Of a DNA stretch of 64,000 nucleotides, positions 23,611 to 33,846 are shown piece after piece. Position 1 is the first letter of the stretch; every line of letters starts with the position of its first letter. This DNA comes from Heracleum sosnowskyi (Eukaryota > Streptophyta > Magnoliopsida > Apiales > Apiaceae), in NCBI GenBank assembly GCA_030848705.1, contig JAUIZM010000013.1, forward strand, positions 2,226,796 to 2,290,795. Reading direction: 5' to 3'. Position numbers and translations under genes: made by a program. The notes below the pieces were generated by a model. It was not told where the DNA came from, made no database searches, and worked only from the letters and a program-made list of their open reading frames with translations.

Positions 23611-23745
23611 TTTTTGTACTAGTGTAGGGTTCCGCGGTAAAGCGATTTCCGGCGTTCAAACCACCGTGCATTTTCCAGTTTCCGTTTAAATCTTCATCTT
23701 CTCCGTCAAGGTTTCTGGGTTCAAGCATTCTTTGGAAGGATTTCA

Positions 23746-25581
23746 ATGGCGGATTCAAGCTCATCCCAATCCCAGATTTCTCAGCCTTCTCGTCCGGCTA
23801 GAGCGAACCGAGGTAACCCACCTCCAAAATCTCTAGTTCATGCAAACGTTTTTTCTCTTAGAGATTTACTTTCTGATTTTGGGGATGCTTTTCCCAATCT
23901 TCTTCATTTAGAGGCCCATAACATCCCTTCTAAGTACAAACAAAGTAGGGTTGATGATATTTCTGTTCTTTTCGGTATAAAGGCCCCTTATAGGGCCGTA
24001 GCTCCTGGCCCAAATGATAGGGCCTGTTATCCTAAACCTGGGGCCATTAGGATGTATAAAGAAACTTTTTATTCTGGTTTTCGCCTTCCTCCTCACCCTT
24101 TTGTTCTTCGTTTATTAGCTGAGGTCCAAATTTGTCCCACACAACTAATGCCCAATGGGTGGAGATTCATATATTGCTTCCTGGCCCAATGCATGAAACA
24201 TAGGGTAGAGCCCAGTGTATCAGTATTTCGATATCTCTTAAAATTTTTAAATTCTCCGGATGATATAGGTTGGGTTAAGATTCAATATTGAACCTTAAAC
24301 CGTAGTTGCTTCGTTTCTGGTTCTTCTCCCGACTCTCTTCCCTTGTGGAAAAAAGAGTGGTTTTATATTTACTTAGATGGGGATGATTGAAACAATTATT
24401 TTTGTCCTCACTTCACAAGGGCTACGGATGGTTCTTTAAGGTCCCTCAAATTAGGGGTAGATGATCTTGCGGCAATTCAACTCCTGACGGGTGATTGCTT
24501 GCATCATTGCAATCTCCTAATTTCTGAGGATAACCTTCAAGCTATGGGGCTTAGCACCCTTGAACCTCGGGGTATATAACCTTAACTTTCTTTCTTTTAT
24601 TCTTACTTGTTGTCACATAATATGATTGTAACATTTGCCTTTTCTTTTCATCCAAAGCTGCTTTAGGCGCTATTTTCAAGAGAAGGGAGGATCATGCCTC
24701 TAAAGCTGTGGTGGTGGAAGTTGAGAGGGTTTCTAAACGGAAGAAAGCTGGAGATGGTTCCCCTGCTGTGGAGAAGGTGCCAGCTTTTTTGACTGAGCAG
24801 CCTATCCTTGTTGATGAGGACCCCAACCCATTTGTGGTTAAATGGGGTTTGCTCAACAGGGATACCATAGTTGGTGATTCCAGGGCTGCAGCAGAGTGGT
24901 CCAGGAATGTGGTCACTCCAAGGGACGTGGCCCACGTTGTGGAGTCCTCAGAGGATCTCCAGATTGAGCTTCTGGGGGCCCAAGCCCTTGCTTCTGTAAG
25001 TAATTTTCACTTTTGTTTATTCTTTCTTTTAGTTGTTCATTCTTTAAATATGTGCCTTTGTTTTATAGGCTAATACCTATCATCAAGCTGCTCTTCACAA
25101 CTTGAAGGCAGTTCGAGCTGAGAAGTTGATAGCCGAGAGAGACAGGGACATATATTTTGCTTCCTCTACCTCGAACTTCGAGAGGTTTAGAGAAGTCGAG
25201 AGGGAGTTTGTGGCTGAGAAGGAGAGGGTTAGGCAGTTGGAGGCCCAACTCCAAAGGGGTCGCGAGGATGTTATTGCTGAGTATAGAGCATCTAAGGAGT
25301 TTGATGACCTCCTTAATGCTGAGTATGATGCTAACTTTCCTAGCACCTTCAAGGATTGTTGGGAATCCATCATTGAAGAGCTGGGGACAAAGATTGAAGG
25401 AGTGTCCTTGGATAAGTTTCTCGTTCCTGATTTATCTGGGACATCCAAGGATACTATCATGGACACTGCCAACCCCTCTTCTCAGCCTATTGATGATCCT
25501 GAGCTCTTTCTGGATTCTGAGCCAGTTAGAGAGGAAGATTTGATGGATGCTGCTAAGGATGATGTTCCCCTTAACTTATAG
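23746..25581 (+). pseudogene. Spliced antisense ORF of the gypsy element (plant transposon protein type), disrupted
   Basis: Encoded opposite to gag-pol, as in Tat/Retand elements. Three exons: 23746-24571, 24658-24995 and 25069-25581, with GT-AG introns of 86 and 73 bases that keep phase. Exon 1 starts with ATG after a Ser-rich leader and contains the conserved words LPPHPFVLRLL and LMPNGWRF found in the family annotated as putative gypsy-type transposon protein. It then has two in-frame TGA codons, at 24289-24291 and near 24388, while the reading frame otherwise stays open to the donor. Exons 2-3 are charged and predicted helical (EREFVAEKERVRQLEAQLQR, likely coiled coil), ending acidic. 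Its role in the element is unknown. Its 5' leader is interrupted by the CACTA insertion. Confidence 0.72.
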
Positions 25582-25891
25582 GAAGAGACTCATCAGGATG
25601 ATATAGCTTAGGTTGGTCCTGCGTGGCTATTTTCTTTATTTATGTTCTTTTCTGAACTCACCCTTCGGGGTTTTAATTTAACTTTCTTAGTAAGTTTATT
25701 TAAGCTTTTCTTGATTTTGCATGCTTAGTTCACATGTCTATCAGAATGCTTTGCATATATAATGAAATCATAAGAATATGGAATTCATAACTTTAAAAAT
25801 GGGATCAACCCTTACATAATACTCAAGTTTAAAAACTTGGATTGGTTTCGTCGAACCTTATTTCTAGTAGTGAGTCCACTTGGGAAACACT

Positions 25892-28800
25892 TTAAACATA
25901 ATAAACTTTCAGATTGGAGGCATGCCAAGTCCTTGGTACCTCATGCCCTTCAAGGGTTTCTAGTTTGTATGAGCCTCGACCAAATACGTTCTTGACGCGA
26001 TATGGTCCTTCCCAATTTGGGGCCAACTTCCCTTTTTGTCCAACTCCGGATGCTTCAATCTTTCTGAGAACCAAGTCTCCTTGACGAAAGAACCTTTCTT
26101 TAACCCTTAGGTTGTAGTAGAAAGAGGCTTTCTTTTGATGTTCAACTATCTTGGCGTTTGCTTCATCTCTAACTTCGTCAATTAGATCCAAAGCTAGCCT
26201 CAATCCTTCTTCATTTTCTTCTGGTTCATAAGCCTCAACTCTTGGGGAGGTGTGAGTAATCTCCACCGGGACCACTGCCTCTGCTCCATAAGCCAATAGA
26301 AATGGAGTTGCCCCGGTGGTGACTTTACAAGTAGTACGATATGCCCAAAGTATGGGGAGTAATTCGTCTACCCAAGTGTTTCTGGAGCGTTCAACTCTTT
26401 TCTTTAGTCCATCCAGGATAATTCGATTTGCAACCTCAGCTTGCCCATTTTCTTGAGGATGGGCAACAGAAGTGAAGCGCAACTTGATATCGTTCTCATC
26501 ACAATACTTCTTGAACTCATCGTTGTTAAACTGAGTTCCATTGTCCGTGACCAGGACTCGTGGAATTCCATATCTCCATATCACATTTTCCCAGAAGAAT
26601 TGCATTACTTGCTTGGTGGTTATCTTGGCTAATGGCTTAGCCTCAATCCACTTGGTGAAGTAGTCAATTGCTACTATCAAGAACTTTCTCTGAGCACTTG
26701 CCATAGGAAATGGCCCAAGTATATCCATTCCCCACATAGCAAAGGGGATAGGTGAGTTAATGGATGTCATCATCTCTGGTGGTTGTCTAACCACTGGTGC
26801 ATGTTTCTGGCACCGTTCACATTTCTTCACATAGCTTTTAGCATCAGCAAGCATGCTTGGCCAATAGAAACCTAGACGGGTGACTTTATGAGCAAGGGCT
26901 CTGCCCCCCAAGTGTTGCCCACAAATTCCTTCATGCACTTCCTTTAGGGCCAATTCTGCCTCTTGAGGTCTCAAGCACTTTAAGTATGGAATAACAAAAG
27001 ATTTCTTGTATAGGATTCCCTCAATTAGGGCATACCTTAGTGCTCTGACGTATAGCTTTCGTGCTTCTGAAGTGTCGTTGGGCAGCCACCCAGTTTCCAG
27101 ATGAGCTTTGATGGGATCAATCCAACAACTGGTAATACCAATGGGTGCTACCAACTTTCCGTTGATGCTTGGGGTCTTCAAGACTTGGAAGTATACACTC
27201 CCTGCATAATTTTCAATCTCGGAAGAAGCAAACTTAGACAAGGCATCGGCCTTCACGTTCTCTTCCCTTGGAATGTGTTCCACATAACATTCATCAAATT
27301 GAGTCATGATGGCCTTGACAAGTTTTAAGTACATGGCCATGACTTCATCTCTGGCCTCAAATTCCCCATTCACTTGGGAAACCACTAGCCTCGAATCTCC
27401 ACATACTTTCAGAGTTTTGACCCTCAGGGCTCCAGCCAGCCCTAAACCAGCTATCAGAGCTTCATACTCAGCCTCATTGTTTGTCGTTGAGAAGTCAAGC
27501 TTTAGTGCATACTCTACGAGGAATCCATCAGGACTTTGTAGCACCAAACCAGCTCCACTTGATTTTGTTTTTGATGCTCCATCAAAATAGAGCACCCAAT
27601 ATTCTTTGAAGTCCGTTTCCTCATCTTTCTTATCTTCCACTATCACTTCCTGCCCCCCGACTTCTTGGTTGTCAATGGTGCATTCAACCATGAAGTCAGC
27701 AAGTGCTTGAGCTTTTATGGCCGTCTGAGGCTTATATTTGATATCAAATTCTCCCAATTCAATGGCCCATTTGATCAATCTTCCACTAACTTGAGGGCTA
27801 TGCAAGATGTTTCTTAGAGGTTGATCAGTCAAGACCTCTATCTTGTGAGCATGGAAGTAGGGGCATAGCTTTCTTGAGGCCATTATCAAGGCTAAGGCAA
27901 ACTTCTCTATAGTAGAGTAGTTTATTTTTGCCCCATACAGGATCTTGCTCACGTAGTAGATGGGTTTCTGAACCTTTAACTCTTCTTTTACCAAAATAGC
28001 TCCCAGGGCAGTGTTGGATACTGCCAAGTATAGATAAAGAACCTCTCCTGGTTTTGGTTTGGCCAATAGTGGTGGCTCAGCCATGTATTTCTTCAGGGCC
28101 TCAAAGGCCTCTTGGCTTTCAGTTGTCCATTCAAAATTTTTCACTTTTTTGAGTGCTTTGAAGAAGGGTAAACACTTCTCTCCAGACTTGGAGATGAATC
28201 TTCCTAATGCAGCCACTCTCCCTGTTAGTTTTTGGACATCCTTGACAGTCTTCGGTGGTTCCATGTCTAGAATTGCTTTGATTTTGTCGGGATTAGCCTC
28301 GATTCCTCTCTTGGAAACCATCAGGCCTAAGAACTTTCCCGACCCTACACCAAAGGCACACTTAGCCGGATTCAACATCATCTTGTGGTGCCTTAGCACT
28401 TCGAATGCCTCTCGGAGGTGCTCAATGTGATCGGCCTTATCGAGGCTTTTGACTAACATGTCATCCACGTAGACCTCCATGGTTTTTCCAATTAGGTGCT
28501 CAAAGATTTTGTTTACCAACCTTTGATAGGTCGCTCCTGCATTCTTAAGTCCAAAAGCCATGACTAAGAAACAGAAGACGCCAAAGTCAGTGATGAATGA
28601 TACCTTGGCGATGTCATCTTTGTGCATCTTGATTTGATTATATCCACTGAAGCCATCCATGAAACTTAACATCTCATGCCCAACAGTGGCATCTATTAGA
28701 GCATCAATCCTTGGTAAGGGAAAACAATCCTTAGAACATGCATCATTCAAGTCAGTGAAGTCGACGCACATTCTCCACTTCCCGTTAGCTTTTTTAACCA

Positions 28801-29815
28801 TCACGGGGTTAGCTAACCATTCTAGGAATTGGATTTCCTCAATGAACCCAGCTTCCAAAAGCTTATTCACTTCTTGCTTAATGGCTTCAAGCCTCTCTGG
28901 AGCAAAACTTCTTTTCTTTTGCTTCACTGTCTTCCTTTCTGGATCCACATTCAATTTGTGAGATATCAATTGGGGATCAATCCCTGGCATGTCGGCCGCT
29001 GTCCAAGAAAAAACGTCATTGTTCTTTTGAAGAAAAGATGTGAGTTTGCTCTTCAATGGTTCGGGCAGTAGTGCCCCAATATAAGTAACCTTCTCTGGTT
29101 CACCCGGGACTAAGGGAATTGGGATTAAATCCTCAGCTGGTTTCCCTCTTCGGTCCTTATTGTCACTAGTGTCCATGTCTTCAATGGGGAGAACCTGCCC
29201 CCCGATTCCATCAGGCCTTAGCGCGGCTACATAACAACTTCTAGCCATCTTTTGGTCTCCTCGTTCTTCACCAATCCCATTCCTCGTTGGGAACTTGATT
29301 TTCAGATGATAAGATGAGGCAACGGCCTTGAACGCATGAAGACCAGTCCTTCCCAGGATTGCATTGTAGGTTGAAGTTGCCTTTATAACTATGAAGTTCA
29401 GCATTTGAGTAGACGTATTCGTCCCTTGCCCCATGGTCATTGGGAGTTGGATAGTGCCTTCCACTTTTGATTCCACCCCATTGAATCCGTATATAGGCAT
29501 ATTTGAGGGTGTTAGCTGAGAATCAGTGTAACCCATCTTGATAAAAGCATCGTGGAACAAGATATCCACTGAAGCTCCATTGTCAACCAGAACTCTCTTT
29601 GTTTCGGAGTTGCCTATCACAGGTACTATGACAAGAGGATCATCATGGGGGAACTTCACCCCTTCCAAGTCTGAATCGTCAAAACCTATTGACACTTCTG
29701 TTCTGGCACGCTTTGGTGCTTCTCCAACCACAGTCATTACCTCTCGAGCATAAGCTTTTCTCGAGTTTTGGGAGGACCCAGCAGCAGTTGGCCCTCCGAA
29801 TATCATGTTGATCAC
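25892..29815 (-). CDS. pol: Gypsy Pol polyprotein: protease, RT, RNase H, integrase
   Basis: 1307 residues from the first ATG, but the frame is open further upstream to the stop of gag at 29939, so pol has no clear start of its own. Domains in order: aspartic protease (VLVDNGASVDIL, about 75), reverse transcriptase (MEVYVDDMLVKS, about 450), RNase H (YFDGASKTKSSGAGL, about 743) and integrase. Integrase has the zinc-binding part (HxxxxH and CERC, about 970-1000) and the D-D-E core (MDILGPFP about 1030, VTDNGTQF about 1090, QENGQAEVANR about 1122). Order protease-RT-RNaseH-integrase is Ty3/gypsy. No internal stop or frameshift is seen, so the catalytic part looks intact. Confidence 0.93.
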   Translation of the reverse strand: MINMIFGGPTAAGSSQNSRKAYAREVMTVVGEAPKRARTEVSIGFDDSDLEGVKFPHDDPLVIVPVIGNSETKRVLVDNGASVDILFHDAFIKMGYTDSQLTPSNMPIYGFNGVESKVEGTIQLPMTMGQGTNTSTQMLNFIVIKATSTYNAILGRTGLHAFKAVASSYHLKIKFPTRNGIGEERGDQKMARSCYVAALRPDGIGGQVLPIEDMDTSDNKDRRGKPAEDLIPIPLVPGEPEKVTYIGALLPEPLKSKLTSFLQKNNDVFSWTAADMPGIDPQLISHKLNVDPERKTVKQKKRSFAPERLEAIKQEVNKLLEAGFIEEIQFLEWLANPVMVKKANGKWRMCVDFTDLNDACSKDCFPLPRIDALIDATVGHEMLSFMDGFSGYNQIKMHKDDIAKVSFITDFGVFCFLVMAFGLKNAGATYQRLVNKIFEHLIGKTMEVYVDDMLVKSLDKADHIEHLREAFEVLRHHKMMLNPAKCAFGVGSGKFLGLMVSKRGIEANPDKIKAILDMEPPKTVKDVQKLTGRVAALGRFISKSGEKCLPFFKALKKVKNFEWTTESQEAFEALKKYMAEPPLLAKPKPGEVLYLYLAVSNTALGAILVKEELKVQKPIYYVSKILYGAKINYSTIEKFALALIMASRKLCPYFHAHKIEVLTDQPLRNILHSPQVSGRLIKWAIELGEFDIKYKPQTAIKAQALADFMVECTIDNQEVGGQEVIVEDKKDEETDFKEYWVLYFDGASKTKSSGAGLVLQSPDGFLVEYALKLDFSTTNNEAEYEALIAGLGLAGALRVKTLKVCGDSRLVVSQVNGEFEARDEVMAMYLKLVKAIMTQFDECYVEHIPREENVKADALSKFASSEIENYAGSVYFQVLKTPSINGKLVAPIGITSCWIDPIKAHLETGWLPNDTSEARKLYVRALRYALIEGILYKKSFVIPYLKCLRPQEAELALKEVHEGICGQHLGGRALAHKVTRLGFYWPSMLADAKSYVKKCERCQKHAPVVRQPPEMMTSINSPIPFAMWGMDILGPFPMASAQRKFLIVAIDYFTKWIEAKPLAKITTKQVMQFFWENVIWRYGIPRVLVTDNGTQFNNDEFKKYCDENDIKLRFTSVAHPQENGQAEVANRIILDGLKKRVERSRNTWVDELLPILWAYRTTCKVTTGATPFLLAYGAEAVVPVEITHTSPRVEAYEPEENEEGLRLALDLIDEVRDEANAKIVEHQKKASFYYNLRVKERFFRQGDLVLRKIEASGVGQKGKLAPNWEGPYRVKNVFGRGSYKLETLEGHEVPRTWHASNLKVYYV

Positions 29816-29938
29816 TGGCCCTCGGGGCTTGGGATTCCGATCTTGATCGTTGTCCCTTCTATCATAATCCTTCCTTTCATAGTTCCCCCTTTGGCTCCCT
29901 TGGCTTCCATCCTTAGTGAACTTGCTGAGTTTTCCTCT

Positions 29939-31570
29939 TCATATCAGAAACTCAATCTCATCTTTCAATTTCCTACAATCGTCGGTGTCATGACCGACTT
30001 CTTTGTGGAACCGACAAAACTGATTTTGGTTCCGTTTGGACAAATCAGCCCTCATTGGCTTTGGCCATTTGAGATCTTCTTCCTTGGCTATCTCCATCAG
30101 AATTTGACTCCTGGGAGTATTCAATCTTGCATATTCTGTGAATTTTGGCCCAAAATTGTTTCTCTTGGGGGGAGAATCGGAGTTCTTTGATGTTCTGGGG
30201 AACTTTTCCTTGACGTCGTACTCCTGAGTTTCTTTCCTTTTCTTTGAGTTTCCACTGTCACCAGCAGTGGACTCATACTTTCTCATGCTTTCTTCAGCCT
30301 TGATATACTTTCTGGCTCTATCTTGGAGCTTCAGCATGCTCTCGGGTGGATGTTTAGCCAACGACCTTTTGAAGTGGTCATCAGTAGTTCCTTGTTGCAG
30401 GGCTATCATAGCCACTCTGTCCTCTAAGTCCGGGACTTTCAGAGCCTCCCGAGTAAATCGATTGATGTAGTCCCTTAGGGCTTCATTCTTTCCTTGACGT
30501 ATTGCCATGAGCGATGCAGAACTTTTCTCATGCACCCTTCCACTAATGAACTGATTGATGAAAGCCTTGCTTAGTTCCTTGAATGACCCAATAGAGTTGG
30601 GAGGTAGACGGCTATACCAACGTTGGGCCATGCCTGCCAAGGTTTGTGGAAACGCCCTACACTTGACCGCATCGTTGGTTGGCTGCAACAGCAGTGCATT
30701 GGAGAAGGTCCTTACATGATTTGCGGGATCTCCCGTTCCATCATAGGCTTTGATCGAAGGCATCTTAAATTTTCTGGATATAGCCGTTTTCATGATGTCT
30801 TGAGTAAACGGTGGTGTAGGATCATCAGGATCTCCTAGGGGCAACAGAATACTAGGATCACCCCTTGGGGCTTCGGCCCTCTTGGTTCTCCTTGCCGGTG
30901 GATCCAAGTTGATTATTGGGATCCCTTCAGTTGTTCGGCCTCGAGATTGAGCGGCCTCCTCCTCAGCAAGGAATTTTTTGAGCCTTGCAGTCTCTGCCTC
31001 ATGGGCTGCAAGTTTCTCCCTAGTAGTTTGGGGTTGTTCCCGATTGGTCTGGGAAGAACGTCTCCTTCTTGGGGCGACATCCTCCCCAGTTGTATAACCC
31101 TCATCCTCGGTGTATGGGCCCGAGTAATCTTGAACGAAAGGGGTCTGACGAGTTTGGGGTCCCAGACCTTGAATATAAGGGGGCACATATGTCTCATGGT
31201 AGATTGGATTAGTTCCACTACCGCCCGCCATGGGTCGAGGGGGCATGTCATAGCTTGGCATCCCCAAAGTTTGATTCGCGTATTGAGGGAGATCAGTAGT
31301 ATGGAGTTGAAGGCTCCTTGGTGCACTCATGAGCAGTGGGGAGGTCGTGATTGGTTGCTGGTGGACGGTCTCTTGTGGATTAGATCCATGAATGACCATC
31401 TGCAGGGGATTCGTCCCTTCAACCGAAATCGGGATTTCCGGTCCTTGAGTGTTGGTGGGGATATTCGCCCCTTCAGTGCCAGTAGTCGGCGGTGGCTGAT
31501 CAGCCTCAGAGGTGATAGGGCGATCCTCAGGAGTTTGATTATCCCGAGCTGTTCTTCGCGTGTTTGCCAT
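29939..31570 (-). CDS. gag: Gypsy Gag protein
   Basis: 543 residues. An N-terminal Pro/Thr-rich region is followed by the retrotransposon Gag domain (about 285-400: AQRWYSRLP, FINQFISGRV, LMAIRQGKNEALRDYINRF). The C-terminal zinc-knuckle-like CRFHKEVGHDTDDC (about 516-529) has the C-X2-H-X4-H-X4-C spacing usual in Tat Gags. It assembles the particle and packages RNA. It ends at a TGA (29939-29941) in the same frame as pol, and no other stop separates the two, so a former gag-pol reading frame is interrupted by one codon. The start lies about 35 bases below the LTR, next to the PBS. Confidence 0.9.
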   Translation of the reverse strand: MANTRRTARDNQTPEDRPITSEADQPPPTTGTEGANIPTNTQGPEIPISVEGTNPLQMVIHGSNPQETVHQQPITTSPLLMSAPRSLQLHTTDLPQYANQTLGMPSYDMPPRPMAGGSGTNPIYHETYVPPYIQGLGPQTRQTPFVQDYSGPYTEDEGYTTGEDVAPRRRRSSQTNREQPQTTREKLAAHEAETARLKKFLAEEEAAQSRGRTTEGIPIINLDPPARRTKRAEAPRGDPSILLPLGDPDDPTPPFTQDIMKTAISRKFKMPSIKAYDGTGDPANHVRTFSNALLLQPTNDAVKCRAFPQTLAGMAQRWYSRLPPNSIGSFKELSKAFINQFISGRVHEKSSASLMAIRQGKNEALRDYINRFTREALKVPDLEDRVAMIALQQGTTDDHFKRSLAKHPPESMLKLQDRARKYIKAEESMRKYESTAGDSGNSKKRKETQEYDVKEKFPRTSKNSDSPPKRNNFGPKFTEYARLNTPRSQILMEIAKEEDLKWPKPMRADLSKRNQNQFCRFHKEVGHDTDDCRKLKDEIEFLI

Positions 31571-31583
31571 GGTTGATGTTGTC

Positions 31584-31601
31584 TTCCCACGGACGGCGCC
31601 A
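31584..31601 (-). promoter_or_regulatory. Primer binding site of the gypsy element
   Basis: The minus strand reads TT, then TGGCGCCGTCCGTGGG, directly after the 5' LTR. TGGCGCCG is the 3' end complement typical of tRNA-Asp-primed Tat/Athila elements; the later bases deviate. Confidence 0.65.
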
Positions 31602-31603
31602 AA

Positions 31604-32108
31604 TGTTGTGGATTAAAAAACGTGCTAGTGAATTTAATGCGAGGGTTTAATGAGCTTCAAGCTTTAATGGCTGCACTTGTGTTTCGAGACTAAATAGGTC
31701 CTCACAAGATGCCTACGTATCTCAAATCGTTATTGAGAATCAAGCCAAAGATGTAGTTCTGATTGTAGGATCAGGGACCTTATATAGGCGTCTGGAGCCT
31801 AGTATTTATGGTATGTTTAGGAGTCTTAGCGAATAAGTCTCCTTTTTGATATTGGATAAGCATTGTATTGCTTGCAGGATAAGTCTTTTCCTTGTCGATA
31901 AAGGCTATGACTCATTAATTGCCTTTAATTGGGATTCTGGATCCTTCTTTGACCAATTTGCCATAATTCGGACTCTTTTAATGAGCTGTATATTTTCCCT
32001 ATTCATTAATTTCGTAATTAATGAATAATTAGGGTGTCGGACCTTAAATATCGGCCTTTTGTTTGACTAGTCATTTATATTTCTATAATTACTTTTCTGA
32101 CCATATCA
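31604..32108 (-). repeat. 5' LTR of the gypsy element
   Basis: 505 bp, TG...CA. Nine differences by eye from 17340-17844, that is about 1.8% divergence. Confidence 0.93.
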
Positions 32109-32361
32109 ACTCCCTCTGTCCCCCTGAGTTCTTTACATTGTGGGACGGGGGCTCGGCACGCATTTTAAGGCTTCTATAAAATATATTTCCATAAATTATT
32201 TTAAATATTTTTTTTCTTCTGAATAAAATTATAACGTTTAAATTTTTATTTAGAAAAAGAAAATTTTGAAAATAAGTTGTAGAATTATACTTTATAGGAG
32301 CCTTAAAATGCGTGCCAAATAATGTAAAAAAACTGTAAAGAAATTAGAGGGACAGAAGGAG

Positions 32362-32903
32362 TATAAAATATCTAAATTGCTTTTTAAATTTTCAGTAATG
32401 AAAATCTTAATTACCTTATATTCTTTTAAACTTTCTTCTTAAATCAAATTAATATCTTAATATTCTCCTAAAATTTATCTTAAAATCAAATTACCATGTT
32501 GATATTTTCTTATACTTTCTCTAAACCTCAAAGTTATCATCTTAATATTCTTATATTTTTTTTCAAGTTCTAAAATTTATCTTAAAATCATATTATCATC
32601 TTAATATTTTCCTAAAAAATCTATTAGAAGAGGAAACATGTAAAATGTTGATGCGATTCATTAGTAAGAGCATATTGTATGCTAGAATTTAATATTAGTA
32701 TTATATTATGTATTTTAAAATAGAAGTTGAAATATGAATTTTAAGTAAAATAAAAATGGTCATAAATATAGTAATATTTGATATAATATTAAAATAATGA
32801 AAAATATTAAACAACTCACGTTTTTAATATTTATTCAAAATTTCGATAAATGATCAAAGACGAAACAGAGAATTTAAAAGAAATCTTAATTTTATATTAG
32901 AAA
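32362..32903. other. AT-rich body of the proposed outer Helitron
   Basis: No ORF. Repeats of words such as atcttaatattctcctaaaa and aaaatttatcttaaaatca recur. Similar words occur at 17040-17210 on the other side of the gypsy/MITE block, supporting one original element. Confidence 0.45.
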
Positions 32904-33049
32904 TCAATATACTTATATAAAGTAGAAGACGGGGGCGGTGAGGTGGCGCCTCTAGAATCACTTCGTTCTATTTTTTTAATTTTCTCAATTTTTCACAATT
33001 TTTAATTTTAATAATTACAACTTCCTTTTTTATTTTCGATTTTGTAGGA

Positions 33050-33690
33050 AGGAAATTGAAAATTACACTTTTATTATTTTCAAACTTGATAGAACTTTTT
33101 TTTATTATTTTCAAAGTTGATAGAACTTTCTTTGATTTAGAAAATTACATTTTCTTATTATTTTCGAATTTGTAGGACTTGATAGAACTTTCTTTGATTT
33201 AGAAAATTATAACTTCCTTATTATTTTTGAATTTGTAGGCTTGATAGAACCTTCTTTTATTATTTTCAAACTTGATAGAACTTTCTTTGATTTAAAAAAT
33301 TACAATTTTTTTATTATTTTCGAATTTGTAGGACTTAATAGAACTTTCTTTGATTTAGAAAATTACAACTTCCTTATTATTTTCGAATTTGTAGGCTCTT
33401 ATGTTAATAATTACAATTTTCTTTTTTATTATTTTCAATCTTGATATAACATTCTTTTATTATTTTCAAACTTGATAGAACTTTTTTTGATTTAGAAAAT
33501 TACAACTTTCTTATTATTTTTGAATTTTTAGGATCTTATGTTAATAATTGCAATTTTCTCTTTCATTATTTTCAATCTTGATAGAACTTTCTTTTATTAT
33601 TTTCAAACTTGATAAAACTTTCTTTTATTATTTTCAAACTTTATAAAACTTTCTTTTATTATTTTCAAACTTTATAGAACTTTTCTTTTA
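33050..33690. repeat. Helitron minisatellite (tattttcaaacttgatagaac family)
   Basis: Degenerate units of about 30-65 bases containing attattttcaaacttgatag and gaactttcttt, the reverse complement of the array in the 12972-14212 Helitron. About a dozen copies, no coding role. Confidence 0.75.
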
Positions 33691-33846
33691 TAATACTTCT
33701 TGACTTTTAAACATAATGGATTTCCATACTATTCACCTTACAAACACCTATAAATTAAAGGTCATTCATAACAAAAAAATCTACACCGAAACTTCTTTAC
33801 ATAGCTTCAAATTTTTACAACCATATTTACAATCAATACAACTATG

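Larger units (their letters stand above)
19127..23624. mobile_element. Non-autonomous CACTA (En/Spm) transposon carrying MORC exons
   Basis: Starts CACTAGTACAAAA and ends with the inverse TTTTGTACTAGTG, flanked by the 3 bp duplication tag (19124-19126, 23625-23627). Both subterminal regions (19142-19470, 23310-23610) are packed with tacgtcgcc and ggcgacgta motifs in both orientations, as expected for CACTA transposase binding regions. No transposase is encoded. The 4498 bp interior instead holds split minus-strand exons of a MORC-type ATPase gene. It sits in the 5' leader of the gypsy antisense ORF. Confidence 0.93.
17340..32108 (-). mobile_element. Tat-like Ty3/gypsy LTR retrotransposon, complete ends
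   Basis: Two LTRs of 505 bp flank 14.8 kb, with TSD actcc at 17335-17339 and 32109-32113. On the minus strand the order is 5' LTR, PBS, gag, pol, an antisense ORF, a 99 bp tandem array, polypurine tract and 3' LTR. The antisense ORF between pol and the 3' LTR, the tandem array in the 3' region and a tRNA-Asp-like PBS are features of the Tat/Ogre/Retand group. I count 9 differences between the LTRs. A CACTA transposon (19127-23624) sits in the region between the antisense ORF and the tandem array. Confidence 0.93.
17336..32361. mobile_element. Stowaway MITE, split by the gypsy element (span)
   Basis: Only 17336-17339 (ctcc) and 32114-32361 are MITE sequence. Joining across the gypsy insertion gives TA + CTCCCTCTGTCCCC at the left. 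The right end is gggacagaaggag + TA (TSD 32362-32363, partner 17334-17335). The termini pair for nearly 30 bases, including tttaca/tgtaaa. Length without the insertion is about 252 bp. The gypsy TSD actcc lies across the MITE's first bases, so the retrotransposon landed in the MITE's terminal repeat. Confidence 0.8.
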
